Below are positions 25,762-35,591 of a stretch of DNA of 64,000 nucleotides, in pieces. The notes beneath the pieces are model-generated. The model saw only the letters and a program-made list of their open reading frames with translations. It was not told where the DNA came from and searched no databases. A program made the translations under genes and the position numbers. This DNA comes from Botrytis cinerea B05.10 (taxonomy: Eukaryota > Ascomycota > Leotiomycetes > Helotiales > Sclerotiniaceae), in NCBI RefSeq assembly GCF_000143535.2, contig NC_037316.1:2356001-2420000 (forward strand). The letters are read 5' to 3'. The stretch's first letter is position 1. Every line of letters begins with the position of its first letter.

Positions 25762-28700
25762 ATGGCAGGAAATTTACCAGACAATTCGCATCAGAGTGCG
25801 GTGAGGGGTGGAGTATCAAAGCCATGGGATCCTACAAGTCTGGCAGTTGGAGGAGCTATGTGTAAGTGTCATTCTCGAGTGCAGTCTTGTTTGTTTAAAC
25901 TGATGAATCCAGTGGCACCTAGAGCACCAGCTCCAAGTTTGACTGGCCCTGTCCATCCGTTGTTCGCACGCAACAGATGGGAAGTCTCTGATGAGGACTA
26001 CCAGCTCTTGGTGCCCAGTATGCGACTTGCCACGCGGCTTTTAGAAATCGGGATGCCGTATCTAGCAAGTTTTTTGCCATCGAGCATCATCTTTGGCTCG
26101 CCACAAAAAGTGTCACACGCTGAACATAGCCATCTTGTCTGTCCGAAGGTAATTACGTTGAAACATACAGTTTTGATCAAGGATCTTCAAGCAGCAGAGT
26201 TGGAGCTTGAAGCCATCGCAAGATGTATCAAATGGAGATTGAATGACAGAATGCATGCGACTCGAAATTGGAATGGTATAACAAGAATAGTGGATTACGG
26301 AGAAGCAGACTTCCACGAACTCGATGAAAACGAGATCAGGGAATCGGATTTACAAGCTGCTCAGGCAGGCCGGGTACGACGGCCACTAGTTATTGCAATT
26401 ATGGACTTACTATTAGTACCAATGCGTACCCACCCAATTGATTCCGAAATTCGCCTTAAAGCACAGTTTATGGCAGCAGTTACAATGATCCATGAAATTG
26501 GACATGCAATATTCCTCCAAGATTACCGGTCGTTCAACCCGCCTTCTGGTAATGAGCCTTACGTTGAGAAAGACGTCGATAGCGAACTGGGAAGGTCTTT
26601 CGTCAGCTGGATTTTTAATGGTTTCCATCCTCAATTCTGCGAATCTTATGATCAAGATGCCAAATTTGGTAGTCTGGGGTGGTCGTTATATTGGCAACCT
26701 TTATTCAAAACCAATCAGTTATTTGGCGATGACAAAGAACACAAGCGACCATTATACGAAAAGCTCTATGCAATTCCTGTCAGATATCTCTCAAACACAT
26801 TTCGGCAGACTTGGTGGGAAGCTAATCAACGTGGGATCCCTCTGCATCGACTTGCTGCGACCTTGAAAAAGAGTTTAAAATTGGATTATAGTGACAAAAC
26901 GGATGCTGCTATTTCCGTGAAGGCAAATTGGTGGATGGATCCGATTGCAAAACTTCCTAGATGGAAAGGCCACTATAGAATCACACAGTTCTCTTCAGGC
27001 CAGCCTGTCCAAGGGCTCATAAAAGATCAAATCGTCGCGCAAATGAAATTAGAAAAGCAGTCCTTTACGTTCACTCTCCATTATGAAATAGATAAAACCT
27101 ACGATACTGAGCTTGAACGATTGCTAAGAGAACAAACGCCCTGTACATGGAATGATAAGGTCATTGCAGGAAATGACAATAGAACTGTAATTGCTTATAG
27201 CATCGAGACGCACGATGATGGAATGCTGGACGAGGATATAGGCTACATTCAAGACGATGATTCCGAAATTGTGACGCAAATCGAAGTTCGCTATCGTCCG
27301 ACAACAGATTTTCAGCCTAGGTCGACAAAACTCATTCCCCCAATCAAACTAGTGGAAGGGGCACGGAAACAGGTTTGGGCTGAAATAGCTGCCGAAGAAA
27401 AAGCAGCAGCCTCCGAGATGTTCGCATCAGGTCCAACGGTCAAGAAGCGCGGAAGCTTGAACAATTATCTTTCAGGGCCGAGCAAGCGCTTGAGAACATT
27501 TGTCGAAGCAGACAAGGTGGATGAGAATTCTACACTTGCAGAAAGGATTTTGAAAGCACTTAACGAAGCATCGGCAAATGAGATTGGTCATTGGACAAGA
27601 ATTCAAGCATGGTATTATTGCTTGCAACATGGCCTTTCGCTGCTCCAATTACCTAAAACTGCCGCTGCACAACAAGCAAAACTCGATAACGGTACGGAAA
27701 TAGGGAATAAAATTATGCGGAAGATACAGTACCATCTTCTAGAGAAACTTTGGGGAGAGATTCATGACGATGGCTCAAACCCGGAATCGGTTCTTGTAGC
27801 AAAGTACATCCTTAACCTGATAGATTTCTTTGTGGATGAAGATGTTGACAATTTGGCTACGAAAATGAAATTTCCCGTGCCAAATACTCCTATTCAGAGG
27901 GCGATGATTAGAGCTGAGTGTAAAGGTTACTTCGAAAGAGTAATCAAGGGCGAGGAATTGAAAGAGCCGTCGCCTGCAGTGGGCCTCACTTTAGAGCAGC
28001 AATTAGCACCTCTACACAAGCTAGCTCCGGAACCATCCCAATGGTCAGAAGACGATTTAAGATCTTGGTGTCGCCAAAAATCCATTCCACAGTGGGGATC
28101 CATCTCTGGCCTAATCACCCGCGTCAATCGTTTCAGAGAGGAAGAAAAGAACGTCAAAGTGGGCATAGCCGGACGAATTAAACCTCCTCCTGGTAGGACT
28201 GATCGTACCGGCACAGAAATCTATCGTTTCAGCGCGGTCCTCCGGCACAGTTCTCTTGATGCTCTCAAAAGCTCTCTTTTCATTGCCGGCAATTTCCCTT
28301 CAGACACCGAACTCGATCTCTGGGTTAATACAGACCATATCCTTCAGCCCGGTCCCTTGAGTAAACAAATCTCCACCGTTGATTGGAAGCGTCTTGTTCT
28401 ACGTGCATGGCGTACGGCAACTCCTAAAGAACCAATCAAAATCAGCCGAGAAGAGCGCATTGGAAAAATAAATAGACATAACGAACTTATCGACAGTATA
28501 CTCCGAAGCGAACAGCGAAAGTCTACAAAAGAACTAACAAATGAAGAAGTGGTAATAGATTATCCGCATCCTGGATCCGTTCTTAACAAAGTCACGGATA
28601 TTTCCCAACGCGCACTCGCGTTAACTCGTATCCGTAACGCGCCGGGTACAATCTCAGGACAGAATTATAAGAAACACGATCGTGCTCATTTAATCAAGGG

Positions 28701-28998
28701 GAGACATTTGAATGATATGATTATGGATTTGGAAGATTTGGAGACGAAGGAGAAGGAGCATAAGGAGAAGAAAACGGGGATTGGTGATATGGAACAGAGG
28801 GAATCGAGAAAGTGGAAGGAGCTGAGCGAAAAAGAGGCTAGGAGAATCACAAATATGAAGTTGGTGGAGAAGAGGTTTACGAAGCAATGGGGTGCAGGTG
28901 AGAGGTTGGGGGTGGGCGAGGAAGAGGTGCCTGAGGAGGTCAAGGGGTGGAAGGGAGAGGAAGTAGAGGAAGATGATTGGCAGGAGGACTATGTGTAA
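25762..28998 (+). CDS. Large protein with HEIGH zincin-like motif and SAP-like segment, family unknown
   Basis: Not recognised as a named family. The reading frame is open from the ATG at 25762 to 28998. A 51-nt stretch (25862-25912, GTAAGT...CCAG, with CTGAT before the acceptor) looks like a real intron, and removing it keeps the frame. The spliced product is 1061 aa, the unspliced one 1078. In spliced numbering an HEIGH motif lies at 227-231, preceded by a hydrophobic helix (FMAAVTMI), followed by EPYVEKDVDSELGRSF. Glu258 lies 27 residues after the second His, a layout like gluzincins (HExxH plus a downstream Glu). Around 744-775, WSEDDLRSWCRQKSIPQWG and LITRVNRF resemble a SAP DNA-binding helix-turn-helix. 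The C-terminal third is highly charged with likely coiled coil. There is no signal peptide or TM span. A nuclear or cytosolic metalloprotease-like protein is inference only. Confidence 0.8.
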   Translation: MAGNLPDNSHQSAVRGGVSKPWDPTSLAVGGAMCKCHSRVQSCLFKLMNPVAPRAPAPSLTGPVHPLFARNRWEVSDEDYQLLVPSMRLATRLLEIGMPYLASFLPSSIIFGSPQKVSHAEHSHLVCPKVITLKHTVLIKDLQAAELELEAIARCIKWRLNDRMHATRNWNGITRIVDYGEADFHELDENEIRESDLQAAQAGRVRRPLVIAIMDLLLVPMRTHPIDSEIRLKAQFMAAVTMIHEIGHAIFLQDYRSFNPPSGNEPYVEKDVDSELGRSFVSWIFNGFHPQFCESYDQDAKFGSLGWSLYWQPLFKTNQLFGDDKEHKRPLYEKLYAIPVRYLSNTFRQTWWEANQRGIPLHRLAATLKKSLKLDYSDKTDAAISVKANWWMDPIAKLPRWKGHYRITQFSSGQPVQGLIKDQIVAQMKLEKQSFTFTLHYEIDKTYDTELERLLREQTPCTWNDKVIAGNDNRTVIAYSIETHDDGMLDEDIGYIQDDDSEIVTQIEVRYRPTTDFQPRSTKLIPPIKLVEGARKQVWAEIAAEEKAAASEMFASGPTVKKRGSLNNYLSGPSKRLRTFVEADKVDENSTLAERILKALNEASANEIGHWTRIQAWYYCLQHGLSLLQLPKTAAAQQAKLDNGTEIGNKIMRKIQYHLLEKLWGEIHDDGSNPESVLVAKYILNLIDFFVDEDVDNLATKMKFPVPNTPIQRAMIRAECKGYFERVIKGEELKEPSPAVGLTLEQQLAPLHKLAPEPSQWSEDDLRSWCRQKSIPQWGSISGLITRVNRFREEEKNVKVGIAGRIKPPPGRTDRTGTEIYRFSAVLRHSSLDALKSSLFIAGNFPSDTELDLWVNTDHILQPGPLSKQISTVDWKRLVLRAWRTATPKEPIKISREERIGKINRHNELIDSILRSEQRKSTKELTNEEVVIDYPHPGSVLNKVTDISQRALALTRIRNAPGTISGQNYKKHDRAHLIKGRHLNDMIMDLEDLETKEKEHKEKKTGIGDMEQRESRKWKELSEKEARRITNMKLVEKRFTKQWGAGERLGVGEEEVPEEVKGWKGEEVEEDDWQEDYV
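25862..25912 (+). other. Probable 51-nt, frame-preserving intron
   Basis: Donor GTAAGT, a CTGAT branch-like site about 10 nt before the acceptor, acceptor CCAG. Length is a multiple of three and has no in-frame stop, so retained and spliced mRNAs both stay open. The spliced junction gives GAM-LAPRAPAPS. Confidence 0.6.
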
Positions 28999-29594
28999 GA
29001 GAGTTTGCGGATATGCTATTTGCCTATTTATCATATTGCTTGTTATGTTTCTATACTTCTCCTTTTCCTGATCATGTAACAAACGAGATAGAAGAATATA
29101 GTATGATATTTCGTTACCCATTCATTTGCATTTGTGTTTCCCAGGCTTTAAGACGTGGTCTCTAGTATTTCATTTTAAATGTGAGCAATTCGCACTAGAT
29201 ATTGATATTTTATATCATCTCATTATCGACTTTCTTCTTGACTTCCAGTAATATTCCTTTAACCAATGTTATCTTGTTCACTTCCTCTTCCCTCTCGTCA
29301 CGTACCACATGCAACAAAGAAGTCTTCTCCATACAACATCTTTCCCAACCCCTCTTTCTCTCCAATACTCTCCCCCATTCCATCCCATCCCATCCCGACT
29401 CTCCTCATTCCCTTTAAAGAAACCACTCTTCCCGGTCCTTCCTCCTCTCTTCCCCAACAAAGAACCTCCCCCCCCCCCCCCCCTTCAATCTCTAGCTCAA
29501 ACCACCACCCACCTACTTACCAGTTACAGAAAGAGATAAATCGTATAGTCCAATTTATCACAGATACCTTGTAACAGAAGATGAATGGGACAAG
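28999..29594. other. Intergenic with C-homopolymer
   Basis: 3' region of the HEIGH-protein gene. Contains a CCCAT-like tract near 29380-29396 and a 16-nt C run at 29468-29483. No gene recognised on either strand. Confidence 0.55.
29468..29483. repeat. (C)16 homopolymer
   Basis: Sixteen uninterrupted C residues about 110 nt upstream of the tRNA-Pro gene. The exact length may be affected by sequencing error. Confidence 0.85.
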
Positions 29595-29683
29595 GGTTCT
29601 CTGGTTCACTAGTAGAATTCTTGCTTTGGGTTGTTATTGCCCATATTTGTAAGAGGTCTTCGGTTCGATCCCGGAGGGAACCC
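29595..29683 (+). tRNA. tRNA-Pro (anticodon UGG), with 17-nt intron
   Basis: Folds as a full cloverleaf. Acceptor GGTTCTC (29595-29601) pairs with GGGAACC (29676-29682). The D stem is GTTC/GAAT. The anticodon stem CTTGC (29620-29624) pairs with GTAAG (29649-29653). The T stem TTCGG/CCGGA holds the loop TTCGATC. The discriminator is C at 29683, as usual for eukaryotic tRNA-Pro. The anticodon TGG is at 29627-29629. A 17-nt intron (29631-29647), just after position 37, contains GCCCA, which can pair with TGGG of the anticodon region, as expected of a nuclear pre-tRNA. Mature length is 72 nt. The internal B box GGTTCGATCCC is at 29662-29672. Confidence 0.93.
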
Positions 29684-29692
29684 TTTTTTTTT
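29684..29692 (+). terminator. RNA polymerase III T-run terminator
   Basis: Nine T residues follow the tRNA-Pro discriminator base directly, the standard pol III stop signal. Confidence 0.85.
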
Positions 29693-30336
29693 TCTTTCTT
29701 TGTTTCTTTTGCTTTTTTAGGGGAGGGAGAGAGGGAAGAGGAGGGAGGAGGATATTTATATAGCTCATGTATGTAGTAGGTACGTATTTATTATATATGT
29801 AGTAAGTAGTTGTTAGTTATTAGTATATGAAGAAGTCGTAGAATTTCTATTAATTCTCCTTTATTCTTTTCTGGTTTGATACATACATACAAACAAACAA
29901 ACAAACAAATACAGTGAGTGAGTGCGTGGAATGGAGAGGCGGAATTTGATTCGTGTAAATATATCTATCGGTAGAGATTGAACGTCTCATTTGGCTGGCC
30001 TCTTATGGATGAGATGTTTGGATGGGAGTTGTTGAAAGGCGAATAGATATGCACTGTGTTTATATTGGATATGAGATCTTAGAAGATTCTTAAATTCTCA
30101 GAAGTATTCATTCATTCTACAGAACTGTTAGAGAAGTTGTGCTTACTTACCTAGCCTAGCTAGTATGCTATCCTCTCGCATTCTTGGATTCGCAGGAATG
30201 GACTGGAAATTGTAATTTTGCTCGGTATATCTACACCGGTTCATGTAATTTTTATTCTTCGCTTGAAATACTGGAATTCGTGAGCCTCTACGATGATCTT
30301 TGACTGTTATAAATTAACATTTACCTAATTTTTGGG
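29684..30336. other. Intergenic between tRNA-Pro and the Zn2Cys6 gene
   Basis: Contains the pol III terminator, a (CAAA)n tract at 29890-29910, and the 3' region of the minus-strand regulator. No other gene recognised. Confidence 0.55.
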
Positions 30337-32568
30337 TCATGTAAGACTATCTAGATTCATCCAAGGTCCTCTACTCCAATCTAACTCATTCAACCAATCC
30401 AGATTCCCAAATGTTCCCACATCATCACCCATTCCATCTAGATCATCTACTCCCATCATACCCACATCTACATTCCCATTCCCATTCTCGTTTCCCAGCC
30501 CACCATTCCCATCCTCAACCAAACCCATTCCACTCCTCTCCCCCTCTTGTCCTTGTCCCTGCGAACTCCCACGACCACTAACTCGATGATTCAAAATCTG
30601 ATCTAAAATCCTCTTCACTAATTTACTCATACGTCTACACAAGAGATAATTCCCCGCACTCGGTTTAATCCATTCGAAAAAGCCAACTAACAAACTCAAA
30701 TTCTGCACAATTTCCGACGTCGGTAGTTTTATCGTCGATTCATGAGGTGATTTCATCTGTTTAAGGATTTCTACACATAAGACTCCGCTGGAAGGAACTC
30801 CCCAACACATAAGCATCCAATCGTAATCATGATGATGCTCGACGAAGCGATCGCGTTGGACCCAGAAGAGAACGGTTAGTTGGAGCATCTCGAGAGCGCA
30901 GGATATCATGGATTGTCCGGAGAGAAGGAGAGATTTGTGGGCGAGTCGTTCGAGCGTGAGTCGGTGTTCGAGATATGTGAGACGTAAACCGATGCGACGC
31001 CATAGTACATCATCGGATATCGAGGGAGAATATACGTCGCTGGGTTGGTAGTGGGTGTAAAAAGGGAAACCATCGTAGGTCTCTTGCACACGGGCTAGAA
31101 GAGCGGTAATGCGGGTATCGCTGATATTGCCAGTGAGAGATAATTCGAGGATCTCATCGGTGATTATAGTAAGATAGCCGTGAGCGCGAATATATGTTGC
31201 ATTTGTCATTCTGGCTTCTTGATTCCAGCCATTGGCGTCTAATTTCTCAGCGGCGTTTCTTAGGGCTTCGGGGCCTTGAGCAAATACTTCATCGTCGATG
31301 TCAAGAGGAAAGCGGAAACGTGTATAACGATAACTTAATGCTGGCGGACGACCTGTGAGGTGAGCAGAACTTTTATCGAAATTGAATATTATTGTAAACA
31401 AACGTCTTTTACATTCGGATAAGAATGTGACGGGTCCATCATTGTCCGGTTGGCGATGAAGACCAAGTGCTGTTGACATACTAACCAAATCTCCTATCTG
31501 TCTCCAAACAATCAAACTTGCGTCGCCCATGATTACAGTAGTAATAATAAGATTTTCAGTCAAAAGGCCCACCATGACGGTATTAATGTAGTCCATGTAA
31601 TTAGACAATGTAACACAAGCTTGGATGCAATCTTTTAGCTCCATTGCGAAGTGTTTTCGATCTTTCCTTTGCCCAGGCTGGGTTGTGAAGAAGGCATCTC
31701 TTTCAGATAGTGACAAAACACATCGACATAGAGCCGCAAATATGAGTCCCACAGATTCCCATCTCATATGAGCTCCCGTGATACCTTCTAACCAAGGTTG
31801 ATAATCCTCCGCCTCCTGTAAATGGTGTTCGGAGTTCCTGCATAAATGCGTAGATATACTTTCTATATCATCGAGACGTCTTGGCTCCTTCAACTCCTTT
31901 CCCCACTGAGACCACAATGAATGTGCTATTTGTACTGGAGTCTGTCTCGGGATATGAGGACTACACCCGCCCATCCTTTCCAAATGCCATTTTAACAAAT
32001 GGTCACATGTTCGTTTGTCGGGCAGTTTTTGCAATATCTTGATTCCGAGCTGGATTCGTGGGGATCCTCCAAATGTATTTCCGGGCAGCATCAGAAAATT
32101 ATGAGTCTGGAGACTGTCATAAGATGGAAGTGCACTAGAGTCATTGGAAATTTGTATATCGTTACCGATATTTTCCCGATTTTCCTCGAATACAGCGGAG
32201 AAGTTTGTTGGGCCAAAGAAACCTCCGGATTGTATTCTACCTGGTTCTGTAGGCCTACTATCGGGAGAAAGCAGATGATCATGTGTAGATATAACAGAAG
32301 GCGTTGGAGTTGGAGTGGGGGTTGACAGTATACCGGTAGCTTGTTCGCGCTCCCTACTTGTATTGGATCCCTCTGTGGGTAGCCGACGGGTCATAGGCGC
32401 TGAGAGGTATATACATTTAGCCGATGATTTCCGTCGTTTACATCGATCACACACGGGAAGGCCATGATCACAAGAAATTTTTGCTTTTCTGCATGGCTCG
32501 CACGCGGGCTGCTTGCCATTTCGTCTCCGTGGGACAACTCCGTGTCCGTTCTCTCTGCGGATCGACAT
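30337..32568 (-). CDS. Zn2Cys6 fungal transcription factor
   Basis: Nuclear DNA-binding regulator, 743 aa, one exon. The binuclear zinc cluster is at residues 23-52: Cys 23, 26, 33, 40, 43 and 52 (C-x2-C-x6-C-x6-C-x2-C-x8-C), flanked by basic residues (PRRRNGKQPACEPCRKAK). A low-complexity Thr/Pro linker follows. The middle region (about 190-560) has the look of the fungal-specific transcription factor domain: LLKWHLERMGG, then VWRQIGDLVSMSTALGLHRQ and RLFTIIFNFDKSSAHLTGRPPALS, the latter a strong hallmark. The C-terminal 80 residues are Gly/Asn/Glu-rich and acidic, a possible activation domain. Target genes are unknown. Its nearest annotated neighbours are a tRNA and, 1.9 kb away, a cutinase-family gene. 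Regulation of that gene is conceivable but unsupported. Confidence 0.9.
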   Translation of the reverse strand: MSIRRENGHGVVPRRRNGKQPACEPCRKAKISCDHGLPVCDRCKRRKSSAKCIYLSAPMTRRLPTEGSNTSREREQATGILSTPTPTPTPSVISTHDHLLSPDSRPTEPGRIQSGGFFGPTNFSAVFEENRENIGNDIQISNDSSALPSYDSLQTHNFLMLPGNTFGGSPRIQLGIKILQKLPDKRTCDHLLKWHLERMGGCSPHIPRQTPVQIAHSLWSQWGKELKEPRRLDDIESISTHLCRNSEHHLQEAEDYQPWLEGITGAHMRWESVGLIFAALCRCVLSLSERDAFFTTQPGQRKDRKHFAMELKDCIQACVTLSNYMDYINTVMVGLLTENLIITTVIMGDASLIVWRQIGDLVSMSTALGLHRQPDNDGPVTFLSECKRRLFTIIFNFDKSSAHLTGRPPALSYRYTRFRFPLDIDDEVFAQGPEALRNAAEKLDANGWNQEARMTNATYIRAHGYLTIITDEILELSLTGNISDTRITALLARVQETYDGFPFYTHYQPSDVYSPSISDDVLWRRIGLRLTYLEHRLTLERLAHKSLLLSGQSMISCALEMLQLTVLFWVQRDRFVEHHHDYDWMLMCWGVPSSGVLCVEILKQMKSPHESTIKLPTSEIVQNLSLLVGFFEWIKPSAGNYLLCRRMSKLVKRILDQILNHRVSGRGSSQGQGQEGERSGMGLVEDGNGGLGNENGNGNVDVGMMGVDDLDGMGDDVGTFGNLDWLNELDWSRGPWMNLDSLT

Positions 32569-34479
32569 ATATATTGAGTTTATAGAGGGCTTTACACCCT
32601 TATCGCATTACAATTATAGATAGCGAGAATTTTTATGTAGGACAAAAAAAGACAATAAGAAATATTGAAAAGATGTGTCGAGAAGACACAAGTTGATAGA
32701 GGAATAGCAACACCGTTCGTGACGGAGTTCAACGTCGGCGCTCGGAGTAAGGTTAAGCTAGATTTTAAATTAATCTCGGCTCAACAATCTAATCGTAAAA
32801 AAGCCAGCAACAAGCTCCCGGGAGGTTATCTGTATCGATTATGTCTACACCATCTCGAATGGCTTGGTCGATATTGAAGACAGTTCTTCGATAATCTGGT
32901 TGCCGCACATCATTAGATGAATGAAACTACTATCGAGCATTTTGAGCAGAAGAAACGAGTGTTGTTAACGCTGTGGAAGTACATTTTCCTTTGCAAGTCT
33001 CTTGCTCTAATATGCTCGTAACCGGGATATTATCTTGTCATGGTCCAATTGAGATAAGTGCAAGCAAATATACCATGGAAGTCTTACAGGAGCCTCTTAT
33101 CATGATATACTTTTTTGGCTTGCTTCACAGGAAGTTCCAGATGTACCGTTCTTATATATAAATGACAGTTTAACAACTGCCGTGGGTGATGTATTTAATT
33201 TTTGCTCATGCTGGTGGGGTTTTAGACGTAATTATCAGACAAAGACTGCTCCGCAAATGTCTCAAGGGTGTTAACATGGCCATAATCAATATGCTATATG
33301 TCAAATTCACCAATTTTGCTCGCCGCAACAAACTACCATTACACACACATCCAAGTGGACTTCATGGATCTTTCTGTTGTATTCCCGTCTGGACTAGAGT
33401 GGAATACATCGTTTATGGTGTTGACAACCACTCATATGTTTCTCGACGCTCACCACAAATCTTGACTAGATTAAATTTTTGGGTAAGCAGATAACCTATT
33501 TCACCATTCTTAAAGCCAGTCACATCGTTGATAGCGAAAGCTACATAAATTTCGAGTTCCCCGAAAGCTTGGTGATTCTATATCTCAAATATATAGCATG
33601 AGACTGACAGCCACTTGTTTTGAAATAGATTACCTGACTTCACTAATGTGAAAACCGACATCACAAATTCCCATTGGAAGCATTTCCTCCCATCCGCAAT
33701 GTTGTCAATTTAACCTCGGGATTTGTAGGTACACAAGGGGAATTATCGACCTTTCTAGACAGCCTTGCAAATCTTCATAACTTATTTGAAGGAGATCAAT
33801 GTTCCACCAGGCGAAAAGCAAAGTTGCGATTGGCTCATTTGAATCCAAACCCTCTTCTTCATACTCTTCATCTGAAATCCTAAACCTCCTAGCACAGACA
33901 ACAACCGGCATTGAAACGCACGGCATTCACATCTTCATTTGTTTCACGGCATTTTCAATCACGTGTCGTTATTGAAGAAAGCATTTCCTTGTAATGTGGC
34001 TACATGCCATGGCTCGTGCGACAATAACACCTAGGTATTTCCTAATCGGGGGTTTATCGCGAGAGAACATTTCGGCAGAAGTGATTCTCTGGTCTTAAAT
34101 TCTTCAGTCTGATCATGTCCCGGAATACAGATGATCCACCACAAGTGCTTGAGTTCAGCCACCACACGGGATGGTTTCCACTGCTCGGCACGTCGTACTG
34201 AATTAGGATTCGTGAAGATATCCCAAAAACGGAAATTTAACGAAAATACCACAACGGGCCATCTTTCATAATGGTCGACTTATAGGGCTGAGGAAATCTT
34301 ATATAATGTATATTTCCCATTGATTCCTTAGTATAGCATTCTTGTATACATTCATTCATTCATCTGTTGGTTAATCAATCTTCACTCCATTCATTTCAAA
34401 ATACAAGTACCAGGAACAGCTGCGCTGTCTACCATTCTCTCATTGCCATTCATTATCAGTTCAATCCAATCCAATCAAA
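32569..34479. other. Intergenic between divergent Zn2Cys6 and CE5 esterase genes
   Basis: 1.9 kb that should contain two promoters. Short open frames (for example 33186-33494) have no recognisable domain. No transposon-like or RNA feature seen. Confidence 0.5.
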
Positions 34480-35591
34480 ATGCATTCCCCATCCATCCTC
34501 CTATCTCTAGCCCTCACAACCCTAGCCTCCGCCTCCACCTTATCCTCTCCCCACTACCCTCGCGCAAACTCTAGCACCTCTAGCACCTCTAGCACCTCTT
34601 CCGCCTGCGTTCCCGCCGGCGCAATCCACATGATTGTTGCACGCGCCTCTACCGAAGCCCCTGGCGAGGGAATCATCGGCTCCGTAGCCACCATGGTTAA
34701 AGCCTCTCTTCCTGGCTCCGACTCCGAAGCCGTGGAGTATCCAGCCACACTCACGCAGTACCAAGCCTCCGAAGCTTCGGGCGTAGCCGCCATGCAGAAA
34801 TTGGTACAGGCGTATGCGGAAAAGTGTCCGGGGAGTAAGATGGCGGTGATGGGATATTCGCAGGGTGCGCAAGTTGCTGCGGATGTCATGTGTGGGACTT
34901 CTGAAACGGGGTTTGCTGGGAATACTCAGGCCTTGTCGGCGAACATCAGTAGTAATGGTGAGTTGTTACTTTTCTTATTGACAATTTGAATATTCAAGAG
35001 GGAACTTGGCTAACACAAACTTCAGTCGTAGCAATGGTTCTAATGGGCGATCCATCCCACGTCCCAGCCGAAACATTCAACGCCGGAACTGCCAAGAACA
35101 ATGGACTTTTTGCCCGTCAAAACATTGCCGCCTGTCCCACCGAGAAAACCGTCTCTTATTGTGACAATCAAGATGAGTAAGTCATTCCCTCCTCCAACAT
35201 CCCCATCTTCTCATTCTATCCACCTTAACATTTCCACCCTCTCTTCATCCCCCATCTCCTCATCCATTCACCACCCCCTCAAAAACCCACACCATCCAAT
35301 CTAACACAGCCTCCAAACAGATTCTGCGACTCAGGCAACTCCCTCCAAGTCCACCTTTCCTACGTCACCACCTACGGAACCGCAGCCGCGAAATTCATCA
35401 CCGACAAAATGGCCGGAGAAACCAGCTCTTCCGCCTCGACAAACGGAACCGCAAATGCAATTACGGCTTCCGCTGCGAAAAGTGCGCAGAGTCTTGCGCG
35501 CGCTGCCACGATGGGTACGAATGGTGTTGCAAAGATGGGCGCTTCTTGGGGCATGCTAGCTACCTTTTTGGGGCTGGGAGTCTTGATTTAA
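34480..35591 (+). CDS. Cutinase/acetylxylan-esterase family (CE5) protein, likely secreted and GPI-anchored
   Basis: Secreted serine hydrolase of carbohydrate esterase family 5, acting on cutin or acetylated xylan. Three exons, 34480-34957, 35026-35176 and 35321-35591, introns of 68 and 144 nt, 299 aa. A signal peptide covers about residues 1-19. A short Ser/Thr-rich spacer (31-41) is encoded by a 9-bp tandem repeat. The catalytic Ser127 lies in GYSQG. Asp209 and His221 complete the triad by family spacing, in QDEFC and VHLSY. Paired cysteines (43, 116, 138, 197, 206, 212) suit the family's disulfides. The C-terminus has a Ser/Ala-rich stretch and ends in a hydrophobic MGASWGMLATFLGLGVLI, which suggests a GPI-anchor signal, unusual for a classic cutinase. 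Substrate cannot be decided between cutin and xylan. Confidence 0.9.
34570..34602 (+). repeat. 9-bp tandem repeat encoding Ser-Thr-Ser
   Basis: Repeated CTCTAGCAC unit in the N-terminal spacer of the CE5 esterase, coding STSSTSSTSS. Length can vary by whole codons without shifting frame. Confidence 0.75.

Noticed and set aside
34540..34889. Two long antisense frames (about 110 codons) over the CE5 esterase gene
   Set aside because: Shadows of a GC-rich, codon-biased gene; no domain and no start context.
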